Source: Anaerobacillus sp. (lineage in GTDB: Bacteria > Bacillota > Bacilli > Bacillales_H > Anaerobacillaceae). Taken from it: a stretch of DNA of 21,535 nucleotides. The translations under genes were made by a program, and so were the position numbers. The stretch spans positions 1 through 21,535 of the forward strand of contig SKOL01000668.1 of NCBI GenBank assembly GCA_007120055.1, written 5' to 3'. The stretch's first letter is position 1. Every line of letters starts with the position of its first letter. The notes below the pieces were generated by a model. It was given only the letters and a program-made list of their open reading frames with translations. It was not told the DNA's origin and made no database searches. Positions 7,294-15,316 of the stretch are shown one piece after another.

Positions 7294-8532
7294 TTAAAAA
7301 CCTTCTACTTTCCCTAGTGTATGCTCTTCCTCAATTTTTGTGAGTTTATCAGCTTTTAAGGAATAGAATAAAATTGCAATACCTGCAATAAATAATACCG
7401 CTCCAAAATAAAAGACGAATGAAATGCCGAAATACCCTGAAAGTACTCCTCCTAAAACCGGACCTGCTACATTCCCTAAAAAACGAAAACTTTGATTATA
7501 ACCTAACATTTCACCTTGGATCGATAAAGGAGCTAACTGTCTAATGTAAGCAGTCATACAAGGAATTAAGCCACCAATCGTAATCCCATACAAGAAACGT
7601 AAAAATACTAATTGCCAAATACTTGTTACAAACGCTTGCGGGATAAAACATACAATGGCAAGGCCTAGGCAAATCATTAACACTTTATCATGACCAATCC
7701 TGTCTCCTAAGTTCCCCCAACTCCGTGTTGATACTAAGTTTCCTAATCCGGTAATCGAAAAAGCTAAACCCGCTAAAAAAGCGAGATTAGCAGCACTCGT
7801 TAATTCATCAACATATAGCGCCAGTAATGGTTGCACACTAAAGTTGGCCGTTTGAATCAAAAAGGATAAAAGCATAACTGCTAGTAAAAGCTTGCTTTTA
7901 AAGACAAGTTGAAAAACTTCTTTTCTACTATAGTTCTTCTTGCTTGTTCCTTCCTCTTCTTTATTCATTACTTCTTTTATACCCACTGCAACAATCACAG
8001 CCGCAAAAGCAATCACAGACGAAGTTAAAATAAAAGTATATTGAAAACCGACTGCATCTACTAAACTACCACCAATTAGCGGACCAAATAGTCCACCTGA
8101 GACTGTACCTGTTTGAACAGTTGCTAACACTTTTCCGGCTCTTTTTTTATCTGTTTGAGCAGAAATTAATGCAATTGAAGTTGGTATAAAACCTGTTACA
8201 ACCCCCATAAACATTCTTAAAATAAATAGCTCCGTAACTGACGAAGCATAACCCATTAAAAACGTACTTAATGCAATTCCAAAGCCAGTAATAATTAAGA
8301 TTTTCTTCCGGCCGTGCTTGTCGCCAAACCTTCCCCATAAAGGTGATATTAAAAACGCCGTTAAAAATGTAATTCCAAATACGAATCCTGACCATTTTTG
8401 AACGTAGGCACTTGAATACTCACCAAATGTGCCGATATATAATGATAAAAAAGGCAAAATCATCGTCGCGCTGGCTGCAACTAAAAAGTTACAAATCCAC
8501 ATTATTAATAAATTTCTACTTTGAATCTTAAT
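7294..8532 (-). CDS. MFS transporter, DHA1 (drug:H+ antiporter) type
   Basis: About 412 residues with twelve predicted membrane helices in two halves. The loop 2-3 signature GRFGDKHGRKK is present in the first half and a related WGNLGDRIGHDK in the second. The helix 5 region carries GGLFGPLIGG, typical of proton antiporters that export drugs. The overall pattern resembles Bacillus multidrug exporters of the MdtG/YttB sort; the substrate cannot be read from sequence. The only upstream ATG (8502) has no ribosome binding site and would cut into helix 1. In-frame codons continue upstream to an ATT at 8532, seven bases after GAGGTG, giving MKIQSRNLLIMWICNF, a normal MFS N-terminus. An ATT start is therefore proposed. 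Confidence 0.88.
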   Translation of the reverse strand: MKIQSRNLLIMWICNFLVAASATMILPFLSLYIGTFGEYSSAYVQKWSGFVFGITFLTAFLISPLWGRFGDKHGRKKILIITGFGIALSTFLMGYASSVTELFILRMFMGVVTGFIPTSIALISAQTDKKRAGKVLATVQTGTVSGGLFGPLIGGSLVDAVGFQYTFILTSSVIAFAAVIVAVGIKEVMNKEEEGTSKKNYSRKEVFQLVFKSKLLLAVMLLSFLIQTANFSVQPLLALYVDELTSAANLAFLAGLAFSITGLGNLVSTRSWGNLGDRIGHDKVLMICLGLAIVCFIPQAFVTSIWQLVFLRFLYGITIGGLIPCMTAYIRQLAPLSIQGEMLGYNQSFRFLGNVAGPVLGGVLSGYFGISFVFYFGAVLFIAGIAILFYSLKADKLTKIEEEHTLGKVEGF

Positions 8533-8613
8533 AATTAAACACCTCTGCTCAGCTAGTCTTTCGTGTACCTAAATATATTATACACGAAATTGTTTAAAAA
8601 TTGAAGATAAAAC

Positions 8614-8640
8614 AAAAAAGAACACACTTTAAAGGTGCTC
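8614..8640 (-). terminator. Probable terminator of the zinc-ribbon membrane protein gene
   Basis: On the minus strand GAGCAC and GTGTTC-type arms (with one G-T pair) close a CTTTAAAG-containing loop and are followed by TTTTTTG. It begins five bases past the stop codon at 8645. Confidence 0.6.
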
Positions 8641-8644
8641 TAAT

Positions 8645-9139
8645 TCATTGAATTTTTTGGCCACAGCTATGGCAGTATAAATGTTTACCGTTATTTCCGG
8701 CTTTACATTGTCGACATATGATTACATTTTGTTTTACAACAAGCGATTCACGAATAATAAAAAATAGACTAGTTAAAGAGACACCAGCCCCGATAGTCGT
8801 AAGAGAAATGGCCGTCATCACCTGTTCTGGCAATGGCACGTATTGATGAAAAATAGTATTTTCCGTAAAGTAAAGTGAGCCATACCCTAACAGAAGAGCA
8901 CCAATAACTCCTGCTATCCATAAAAAACTACTTAAACGTTTATTTTGAACTTCAATTATTTCCGTTTGTTTTTTATCAATGCCATCAGATTTAAGCTTCT
9001 TGTTACTGCTTAGTAAAAAGATAATCATCGTTGCAATCGCCACGGATAGCACAAGGTATATAATAGACCTGGATATTAAACTAATAAAAATAAAAAAAAG
9101 AGCGACAATTAACATCCGATAAGCTTTACGTGTGTTCAT
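8645..9139 (-). CDS. Membrane protein with C-terminal zinc ribbon
   Basis: A 164-residue protein. It has hydrophobic segments near the N-terminus (two, roughly residues 8-44), a charged loop rich in Lys, then two more segments (about 72-90 and 105-127). The tail holds CRQC and CHSC separated by ten residues, a Cys4 zinc ribbon ending in GQKIQ. Such a ribbon on a small membrane protein is common in Firmicutes but gives no clear function. GAGGTGA stands eight bases before the ATG at 9139; a GTG directly before it is a possible alternative start. Expressed leftward, separate from the MFS gene by a terminator. Confidence 0.75.
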   Translation of the reverse strand: MNTRKAYRMLIVALFFIFISLISRSIIYLVLSVAIATMIIFLLSSNKKLKSDGIDKKQTEIIEVQNKRLSSFLWIAGVIGALLLGYGSLYFTENTIFHQYVPLPEQVMTAISLTTIGAGVSLTSLFFIIRESLVVKQNVIICRQCKAGNNGKHLYCHSCGQKIQ

Positions 9140-9819
9140 CACGATTTCACCTCACTGCGTTCCTATAAAAACTAAACCAATCATAACATAAATACACATT
9201 TAACTTTGTAGAAATATGACCTAGAGGATTCTTATACAAAACCCTCATGGAGATATATTGTCACCAACTAATATGGAAAAGGAGGGTGCTTTCCCTCACT
9301 TCACCTTGACCTTCTCGCGAATCTCAGACGTTCGTTCGCAAATGCACCCGCCTTTTTTCATACAAAACGTAGTGACAAAGCATCGTCACCATATAAGAAG
9401 TAAATGCCGACCGAATTCTATTCCAACTTTCTGCACACCAACTAACCAACCCCCAACCATCTTTAAAATAAAAAAAGCTATAAAATCACGAACTACATTA
9501 AGTCCTCGGGAATATAGCTTTAAAATGTTTATTTTATTGATGCTTATCTAAGAACTCAAGCATTTTTTAAACTTATCTATTAATTCACCACATTTTTTCG
9601 TTTCATCTTAATACTCTACGCATAAACCCTTTTGTTATTATTCACAAAAACTCCTCATTTCTAGAGTAGGAGTTTGTGATTTTTGTACTTATTATATTTT
9701 TGAAATTTTGATACAATTAATAGTGTATTATTATTCCTAATCGTTATATTAGTATTTTTATTTGGAATTGATACATTTTTTAAGTAGTTTTATAGGAAAA
9801 TGAGAGGGGAGTTTTTAAA
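9140..9819. other. Intergenic region upstream of formate dehydrogenase
   Basis: No convincing gene in about 680 bases. A frame at 9258-9551 is low-complexity, His/Pro/Thr-rich and lacks a ribosome binding site. The segment 9290-9440 is less AT-rich than its flanks and may be a decayed gene, but nothing could be recognised in any frame. AAACTCCT (9648-9655) and AGGAGTTT (9668-9675) form a hairpin followed by GTGATTTTTG, which could stop transcription toward fdhA. TTGATA (9768) and TATAGG (9791) with a 17-base spacer are a possible promoter. Confidence 0.5.
9768..9796 (+). promoter_or_regulatory. Candidate sigma-A promoter of fdhA
   Basis: TTGATA at 9768-9773 and TATAGG at 9791-9796 with 17 bases between. 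The predicted transcript would start very near the ribosome binding site (AGAGGGGAG, 9803-9811), leaving a short leader, so an upstream promoter is also possible. No clear FNR-type palindrome (TGTGA-6-TCACA) was found. Confidence 0.3.
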
Positions 9820-11877
9820 GTGGGGAAACAAGAAGTCAAAATGATATGCAGTTATTGTGGTACAGGCTGCGGTCTTATAGTAGAAGTAGAGGATAATAAA
9901 ATTGTAAAAGTAAGAGGGGATAAAGAAAGTGCGGTTAACAAAGGACAAACTTGTATAAAAGGTTCATTTGCCTACAATTATGTCCATGCTAAAGAACGGT
10001 TAACAACACCTCTTATCCGCAAAAATGGGGAATTACAACCTGCTACGTGGAAAGAAGCTTTATCATTCATTGCTGAAAAACTTACATCATTTAAAAAGGA
10101 TTTTGGTCCAGATAGCATGTCTATTTTTGCGTGTGCTCGTGCTACAAATGAAACGAACTATGTGACGCAAAAATTCGCTCGAGCTGTTCTTGGAATGAAT
10201 AATATAGACGGTTGTAACCGAACATGACACGCTCCTAGCGTTGCCGGTCTGGCAACTGTGTTTGGTGATGGTGCTCCGACAAACCGTTTTGAAGATTTCG
10301 ATAAAGCGGAAGTATTATTGTTAATTGGTTCGAATACGACTGACGCACACCCGGTTGTGGCTAACCGTATCAAAAAAGCGGTTAAAAACGGCGTCAAATT
10401 AATTGTGATAGACCCTAGAAAGATCGATATGACGAAATCTGCTGAGAAACATTTACAGCTTAAAGTTGGAAGTGATATCGCGCTATTAAATGCAATGATG
10501 CACGTCATCATTGAAGAAGGTTTGTATGATAAAGATTATATTGCCAGAGTTTCAGAAGGGTTTGACGAACTGAAAGAAAAAGTAAGTACGTATACACCTG
10601 AATATGTTTCAGAAATTACTAGAGTTCCCGCTGAAGACATTCGTGAAGTTGCTCGAATGTACGCTACCGCAGATCACGGAATGATTGCTTATACATTAGG
10701 AATTACTGAACACCATTTCGGTGTAAACAACGTGTTTGACATCGCTAACATTGCACTTCTTACTGGGAATATTGGTAAAGAAGGTACAGGGATCATGCCA
10801 CTACGTGGACAAAACAACGTGCAAGGTGCTGGAGACATGGGCTGCTTACCAAATCAGCTTACAGGTGGCTTGAAAGTGGTTAATGAAGCTGATCGCAAAA
10901 TATTTGAAGAAGCCTGGGGGGCCGATCTGCCTGCGGAAGTCGGCCACACACAAACTGCAATGCTTGAAAAAATGACTGCTGGTAAAATGAAGGCATTATA
11001 TGTGATTGGTGAAAATCCAATCTTAGCCGATGTTAATATGCATCACACTACACAAGCTATTCGTAACGTTGACTTACTCATAGTTCAAGACTTATTTTTA
11101 CATGAAACTGCTAAAATTGCTGATGTTGTATTACCAGCAAGGTCTTGGGCGGAAGTTGATGGTACTTATACGAACGCTGACCGTCGTGTACAAAGAACTC
11201 GTCAAGGAATCGAGGCTCATCCTAACACAAAAGAAGATTGGCAGATTTTATGTGAAATTGCTACTTTGATGGGCTATGAAATGAACTATAACTCGAGTGA
11301 AGAAATTTGGAATGAAGTACGTTCGTTAGTCCCACATATGTATGGTGGAATGACGTATGAGCGCTTTGACAATGAAGGGGGTCTAAATTACCCTTGTCCG
11401 TCAGTCGATCATCCAGGAACTTTTATATTACATGAAAGATTCCATCAAGGGATAGAACTTAAAGAAAAATCACGATTCGTTCCAGTTGATTTTTCACTAC
11501 CAGCGGAGCCAACTGATGAAGAGTATCCTTTGACACTGACTACTGGAAGGCGTTATGAACAGTATAATACAAATTCACAAACGGCCTATTATCCAGATAA
11601 AATTAAATTAAAACAAACAGAGGAAACTGTTGATATGCATGCTGACGATGCAGCTAGCCTTAATATCGAGGATGGCGAATATGTTGAAGTAGCATCAAGA
11701 CGTGGAAAAGTAAAAGTAAAAGCAAAAATTTGTAAAAAAATGCAAAAAGGTGATGTCTTTATGAGCTTTCATTGGGCTGAAGTACCGACAAATTCATTAA
11801 CAATTGATGAATTTGATCCAATTTCAGGAACCGCTGAATATAAAGCATGTGCAGTAAAAATTTCAAAACTTGCATAA
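9820..11877 (+). CDS. fdhA: Selenocysteine-containing formate dehydrogenase (FDH-H type), read through UGA at 10225-10227
   Basis: One gene of 685 residues, interrupted in ordinary translation by an in-frame TGA at codon 136. Both sides belong to the same protein. Upstream it reads NNIDGCNRT and downstream HAPSVAGLATVFGDGAPTNR, matching the FDH active site in which selenocysteine is followed by His and a PSVAGL stretch. The N-terminal [4Fe-4S] ligands are Cys10, Cys13, Cys17 and Cys45, with Lys47 as the likely electron-transfer lysine. Arg329 in PLRGQNNVQG matches the catalytic arginine. The C-terminal third is the molybdopterin-dinucleotide-binding domain (LTLTTGRRYEQYNTNSQT). The enzyme oxidises formate to CO2 using a Mo or W bis-MGD cofactor. 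The GTG start at 9820 follows AGAGGGGAG by eight bases. There is no electron-acceptor subunit beside it. A nonsense mutation is the alternative, but the exact codon position and the downstream hairpin argue strongly for Sec. Confidence 0.93.
10225..10256 (+). promoter_or_regulatory. UGA(Sec) codon and bacterial SECIS element
   Basis: TGA at 10225-10227 is followed by the perfect hairpin GTTGCC (10240-10245), loop GGTCT (10246-10250), GGCAAC (10251-10256). Counting the U of UGA as 1, the loop occupies 22-26. By recall of the E. coli fdhF sequence, this is the position and sequence (GGUCU) of that SECIS loop, where G23 and U24 contact SelB. U17 is also present at its position, but here it can pair with an A instead of being bulged. 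This element would recruit SelB with Sec-tRNA during translation. Confidence 0.85.
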
Positions 11878-11916
11878 AAAAAGGAGCCGGTCCAATAGGA
11901 TTTCGGCTCCTTTTTT
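11878..11916. terminator. Bidirectional terminator between fdhA and the OFA transporter
   Basis: AAAAAGGAGCCG (11878-11889) and CGGCTCCTTTTTT (11904-11916) pair almost perfectly. The A-run on one side and T-run on the other let it serve both converging genes. Confidence 0.92.
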
Positions 11917-11929
11917 ATATCATCAATCA

Positions 11930-13201
11930 TTAGCTTGCTTTTTCTACTAATTTCTTTTCATTAAGTGCTTTAATTCTTTTAATATCTTTCATCATTAACA
12001 ATGATGTGACAAAAGCAACCGCAAGGAAGCCAACGAAAACATAGAATGTTAAGTTATAACTATTCGTCGCTCCATGAATATAAGCTACTAGTTGTGGTCC
12101 CATCACTCCTGCCATTGACCAAGAAGTAAGAATTAGACCGTGAATCGCTCCTAATTGTTTTGTTCCGAATAAATCACCAATAAATGCAGGTAATACTGCA
12201 AAACCACCACCATAAATGGTTAAAACTAAGAAAATCAAAATTTGAAAGGCGATTACATTTGTAATGTTAGGCAAAATTAAAAATGCCACTAATTGAATTG
12301 CAAAAAATATTGGATATATTCTAGACCTTCCGATAAAATCAGAGGCACTTGACCAACCAATTCGACCACCACCGTTAAAGAGACCCATAAATCCTACCAT
12401 ACTAGCAGCTGCGATCGCAGTCATTCCAACTTTCTCTTGAGCCATCGGCGAGGCAACTGAAATTAGCATTAGTCCTGTAGAAATATTTATAAACATCATT
12501 ACCCATAACAACCAAAACCTTTTCGTTTTCGAAGCTTGTTTCGCTGTTAATTGCGCTAAGTCTTGTGTCCCTTTTATATCGTACTTTCCTCCACCTGCAG
12601 CTGCCGGGTCCATTCCCTTCGGTGCCCACCCTACTGGTGGTTTAGCTATATATAAAGCACCTAAAGTCATAAATAGAAAGTATGCGGCGCCTAAAATGTA
12701 GAACGTAGAGGCCACACCTAGGCTGTCAATAAATTGTGCAGCAACTGGACCTGCGATTAAGGCTCCCGCTCCGAAGCCAAATACAGCCATTCCTGTCGCT
12801 AATCCACGACGATCAGGGAACCATTTTACAAGGGTAGATACTGGCGAAATATAACCTAAGCCTAGCCCCATTCCACTTAGCACCCCGTATGTCAAATAAA
12901 ATAGCGGTAAAGATTCAAGGCTAACAGCTACACCTGAGCCAATAATCCCTGATGCAAAAAGAATTGCTGCAAGCAATGCTGATTTTCGCGGGCCATTTTT
13001 TTCAACGAACTGACCAAAAGAGGCCGCAGATATTCCTAGAATAAAAATTGCGATTGTAAAAGCCAATGTAACTTGGGTACTTTCCCACCCTAGCTTTTCT
13101 GAAAGTGGATTTTGAAACACACTATAAGCGTAGGCGGAGCCAATGGATGTGTGAATGGCCACTGCTGATAACGCGATTAACCACCGATTTTTTTGTTTCA
13201 T
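11930..13201 (-). CDS. MFS transporter of the oxalate/formate antiporter (OFA) family
   Basis: A 423-residue protein with twelve predicted membrane helices. The N-terminus (RWLIALSAVAIHTSIGSAYA) and YSVFQNPL are characteristic of OFA-family carriers such as OxlT and YhjX. The charged loop FGQFVEKNGPRKS and the motif GLGLGYISPVSTLVKWFPDR in helices 4-5 also fit. The family moves small carboxylates such as oxalate, formate or pyruvate. AAAGGA precedes the ATG at 13201. It converges on fdhA with a shared terminator, so import or exchange of formate for that enzyme is a reasonable inference, not a proof. A LutR-like inverted repeat lies about 120 bases upstream of the start. Confidence 0.88.
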   Translation of the reverse strand: MKQKNRWLIALSAVAIHTSIGSAYAYSVFQNPLSEKLGWESTQVTLAFTIAIFILGISAASFGQFVEKNGPRKSALLAAILFASGIIGSGVAVSLESLPLFYLTYGVLSGMGLGLGYISPVSTLVKWFPDRRGLATGMAVFGFGAGALIAGPVAAQFIDSLGVASTFYILGAAYFLFMTLGALYIAKPPVGWAPKGMDPAAAGGGKYDIKGTQDLAQLTAKQASKTKRFWLLWVMMFINISTGLMLISVASPMAQEKVGMTAIAAASMVGFMGLFNGGGRIGWSSASDFIGRSRIYPIFFAIQLVAFLILPNITNVIAFQILIFLVLTIYGGGFAVLPAFIGDLFGTKQLGAIHGLILTSWSMAGVMGPQLVAYIHGATNSYNLTFYVFVGFLAVAFVTSLLMMKDIKRIKALNEKKLVEKAS

Positions 13202-13321
13202 TTTTTTATTCCTTTCTCATTTGAATTTATGTGGTTTTCTGCAACATTGTTGCCCACAACGATTTACATGCCGTTTATGCGGACATTAGTAATAAGAATA
13301 AATAAGATCTCCTTACCATCC

Positions 13322-13336
13322 GGTCATCAGATGACC
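13322..13336. promoter_or_regulatory. Candidate GntR-family (LutR-like) operator
   Basis: GGTCATC-A-GATGACC is a perfect 7-bp inverted repeat with a single central base. Its core TCATC-N-GATGA equals the site I recall for LutR, the lactate regulator of B. subtilis, a FadR-type GntR protein. It could control the leftward transporter, the rightward YedF-like gene, or both. No regulator gene is in the window. Confidence 0.45.
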
Positions 13337-13486
13337 ATTACCTCAATACTACTTTAAGCTATTTCTAAACGATTTGAAAATGCTTTTTATCACTTTTTGA
13401 AAAAAAATCATTTTTTTATTAAATCTTTTTGACAATTGTTCACTTATTGTTGATTATTTTTATTTCCAACTTCTGAAAAAACAAGT

Positions 13487-13492
13487 TATAAT
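13487..13492 (+). promoter_or_regulatory. Candidate -10 box of the YedF-like gene
   Basis: TATAAT lies 34 bases before the ATG at 13527. A weak TTCCAA stands 17 bases upstream of it. An alternative is TTGACA at 13429-13434 with GATTAT at 13452-13457 (17-base spacer). Either would give a sensible leader. Confidence 0.35.
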
Positions 13493-13526
13493 TTTGATAA
13501 ATATTTTTTATGAGGTGATTATTGTT

Positions 13527-13862
13527 ATGAGGGATACAGTCATATTAATTAGTTCGCAATTTTTAGGTAAAGGGGAAGGTGAATTAGGTGAAGCTCTGCT
13601 GGAAAATTATTTTACATTATTAAAACAAAATCAAGAAAAGCCTGCAGCAGTATTTTTTGTTAATTCGGGGGTTTTAGCTTTAACTGAACAGTCATTAGCA
13701 TCGTTACATATTAAAGAATTAAGTGAACAAGAAGTGCCAATTCTAGCTTGTAAGACTTGTGTAGGCTACTACGACGTTGAAAGTGAACTCGTAACTGGAG
13801 AAATTTCAACAATGAAGCATTTCATTGAACTAAGTAGTAATTATCGAATAATTAGCCTATAA
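13527..13862 (+). CDS. YedF-like selenium-metabolism protein, DsrE-like domain only
   Basis: A 111-residue protein. It opens with a beta strand and SSQFLGKGEGELGEALLENY, continues with AVFFVNSGVLAL, then ILACKTCVGYYDVE and GEISTMKHF. These are the landmarks of the C-terminal DsrE-like domain of YedF proteins, which co-occur with selenium utilisation and are called sulfurtransferase-like. Full YedF has a TusA/SirA-like N-terminal domain of about 75 residues that is absent here. The ATG at 13527 follows AGGTGAT by seven bases, so the short form is deliberate and not a misplaced start. The Cys pair in CKTC may handle sulfur or selenium. Proximity to the Sec-type formate dehydrogenase supports the selenium link; the exact reaction is unknown. 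Confidence 0.8.
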   Translation: MRDTVILISSQFLGKGEGELGEALLENYFTLLKQNQEKPAAVFFVNSGVLALTEQSLASLHIKELSEQEVPILACKTCVGYYDVESELVTGEISTMKHFIELSSNYRIISL

Positions 13863-13936
13863 ATAACTACGTTGGATAAGATTACAATTCATATATCAAT
13901 TCCCTCAGGCAAGTATATAGGTAAGGAGGGATTAAG

Positions 13937-14125
13937 ATGCCAAATAATAATAAATTAGTTGTACCTGGCGTTGAACAAGCATTAGATCAAATGAAATACG
14001 AAATTGCTCAAGAATTCGGAGTAAGGCTTAATGCAGACGACACATCTCGATCTAACGGATCAGTAGGTGGAGAAATTACGAAGCGTCTTGTTCAAATGGC
14101 TGAACAACAGCTTAATGGCAAATAG
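13937..14125 (+). CDS. Alpha/beta-type small acid-soluble spore protein
   Basis: A 62-residue SASP that coats and protects DNA in the dormant spore. It has [20 protein letters not shown] with the GPR protease cleavage context (YEIA), then [20 protein letters not shown] and [12 protein letters not shown], the two conserved blocks of the family. Length is normal. AAGGAGGG stands seven bases before the ATG. A sigma-G promoter is expected but I could not place one with confidence in the 75 bases upstream. Eight bases after its stop the next small gene begins. Confidence 0.95.
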   Translation: MPNNNKLVVPGVEQALDQMKYEIAQEFGVRLNADDTSRSNGSVGGEITKRLVQMAEQQLNGK

Positions 14126-14133
14126 GAGTAGCT

Positions 14134-14277
14134 ATGACGAAACGTAAACATTTCCGTGATGCTGCTGCTAAGAATAATTTCACCCCGACTGAAAGTGTGT
14201 ATAACGAAGAATTTGCCGATGAAAATGTAGACATTGCAAAGGAGAAAAAAAATAATAAACGAGTACCAAGAGGTTAA
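14134..14277 (+). CDS. 47-residue basic protein, SspO-like candidate spore protein
   Basis: Begins at ATG 14134 with TAGGAGTAGCT before it, immediately after the SASP gene. The sequence starts MTKRKHFRDAAAKNN, has YNEEFADEN in the middle and ends NNKRVPRG. B. subtilis SspO, as remembered, has the same frame of features: MVKRK start, YNEEL-A-E centre and NNKKRKKN end. Size and position behind a SASP gene support a minor spore protein made in the forespore. Similarity is short and judged by eye. Confidence 0.6.
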   Translation: MTKRKHFRDAAAKNNFTPTESVYNEEFADENVDIAKEKKNNKRVPRG

Positions 14278-14295
14278 TAAGAAAAGCGAAGGCGC

Positions 14296-14346
14296 AAAAG
14301 AGGGTGGCCACAAGTGTCTGACACTTGTTTTGGCCTACCCTCTTTT
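14296..14346. terminator. Bidirectional terminator with extended stem
   Basis: AAAAGAGGGTGGCCACAAGTGT pairs with ACACTTG-TTT-TGGCC-T-ACCCTCTTTT: outer 10-bp stem (14296-14305 with 14337-14346), GGCCA with TGGCC, and CAAGTGT with ACACTTG around CTG. Two small bulges. Serves the spore genes from one side and the DegV gene from the other. The preceding AGAAAAGCGAAGGCGC resembles the start of the 531 repeat. Confidence 0.88.
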
Positions 14347-14361
14347 ATCGCCTTTCATCTC

Positions 14362-15204
14362 TTATTCAGCAAAATACATTAAGGCAATCGCACCTGGTCC
14401 TGTATGTGTACTTATAATAGGAGTTGTATCAACAATTTTAATATCGTTAAATTGTGTTTCAGCAATTATCGCTTCTTTAATTTTTGTCGCTAATTCTAGC
14501 GTATCGGCGTGAGCGATCCCTACAGATTTAATCGTTTTATTGGCTGTTTCTGCCTGTAGCTGCTTGATAAAGTATTTTATAAGCTGAGGATATGTCCGAA
14601 CCTTAGAAACAGGTGTGTATACACCATCGGCAAGGGAGGCAATTGGCTTAATTTTCAATAATGAACCAACTAAAGCTTTCCCTCTTCCAATTCTTCCTCC
14701 TTTTAATAAATATTCAAGCGTATCTACCATTAAATACAACGAACTATTTTCCCGAGCTTGTTTTATACGACTAATAATTTCTTCTACTGTTTTACCTTCT
14801 TTAGCCATTTTCGCAGCCTCTACTACTTGAAATCCTAGAGCAAAAGAAATAAATTTCGAATCTACGACAGTAACTTTTGATTTAGAAATTTCCGCACCAC
14901 TTTGTGCTGAATTAAAAGTACCACTCATCCCATTCGATATGTGTATTGAAATAATTTCACTGCCGTCGGCACCTAAACGATCATAAATTTCTGCGAAAAC
15001 ACCGGCAGCTGGCTGTGACGTTCTAGGTATGTCTTTTGCTTCCTTTAATAATGTAATGTATTCTTTCGCACTAACATCAACTCCATCAACGTAAGACTTC
15101 CCATCTATAGTAATTGTTAATGGTACAACTTCCACTCCTAAGGCATCTAACTCCTCTTTAGGAACGTCTACAGTCGAATCTGTAACGATTTTTACTTTAC
15201 TCAA
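14362..15204 (-). CDS. DegV family protein (fatty-acid binding, FakB-like)
   Basis: A 280-residue protein. It shows the N-terminal KIVTDSTVDVPKEEL, the TSQPAAGVF and HISNGMSGTFNSA loops that bind a fatty-acid carboxylate, and LEYLLKGGRIGRGKALVGSL, then a C-terminal region ending in HTGPGAIAL. Family members hand fatty acids to the kinase FakA for activation. The TTG at 15204 is preferred: it follows GGGGGTG by six bases, whereas an upstream ATG at 15219 would overlap that site. Single gene, sharing a terminator with the spore genes opposite. No FakA-like gene is nearby, which is common for this family. Confidence 0.92.
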   Translation of the reverse strand: MSKVKIVTDSTVDVPKEELDALGVEVVPLTITIDGKSYVDGVDVSAKEYITLLKEAKDIPRTSQPAAGVFAEIYDRLGADGSEIISIHISNGMSGTFNSAQSGAEISKSKVTVVDSKFISFALGFQVVEAAKMAKEGKTVEEIISRIKQARENSSLYLMVDTLEYLLKGGRIGRGKALVGSLLKIKPIASLADGVYTPVSKVRTYPQLIKYFIKQLQAETANKTIKSVGIAHADTLELATKIKEAIIAETQFNDIKIVDTTPIISTHTGPGAIALMYFAE

Positions 15205-15316
15205 AATAAGCACCCCCATTTGAAAACTTCTTTTGAAAAAGAGTCATTAAAATTATTTTCTTCTATCATACTATAAAAGTTATAAGATTGTTAAGTTTAG
15301 ATATTCGAAGAAAAAA

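Larger units (their letters stand above)
13202..13526. other. Divergent control region between the OFA transporter and the YedF-like gene
   Basis: About 325 bases without a gene. It holds the inverted repeat GGTCATCAGATGACC (13322-13336), a short palindrome GCAACATTGTTGC (13241-13253) in the leader of the transporter, and possible rightward promoter elements TTGACA (13429) with GATTAT (13452) and TATAAT (13487). Confidence 0.55.

Noticed and set aside
9258..9551. 97-codon open frame upstream of fdhA
   Set aside because: Composition is not protein-like, there is no good ribosome binding site and no recognisable domain.
9640..9690. FNR-type site upstream of fdhA (TTTGTGATTTTTGTAC)
   Set aside because: Only one half matches TGTGA; the other half is not TCACA. 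The sequence is better explained as part of a hairpin.
10225..10257. fdhA as a pseudogene with a nonsense mutation
   Set aside because: The stop is exactly at the Sec site, is UGA, is followed by a SECIS-like hairpin, and the rest of the frame is intact.
10158..10511. Leftward open frame across the UGA region of fdhA
   Set aside because: It is the antisense shadow of a strongly coding region and has no ribosome binding site.
13241..13253. GCAACATTGTTGC palindrome as an operator
   Set aside because: Short and AT-poor, no matching known site and no second copy; listed only within the control region.
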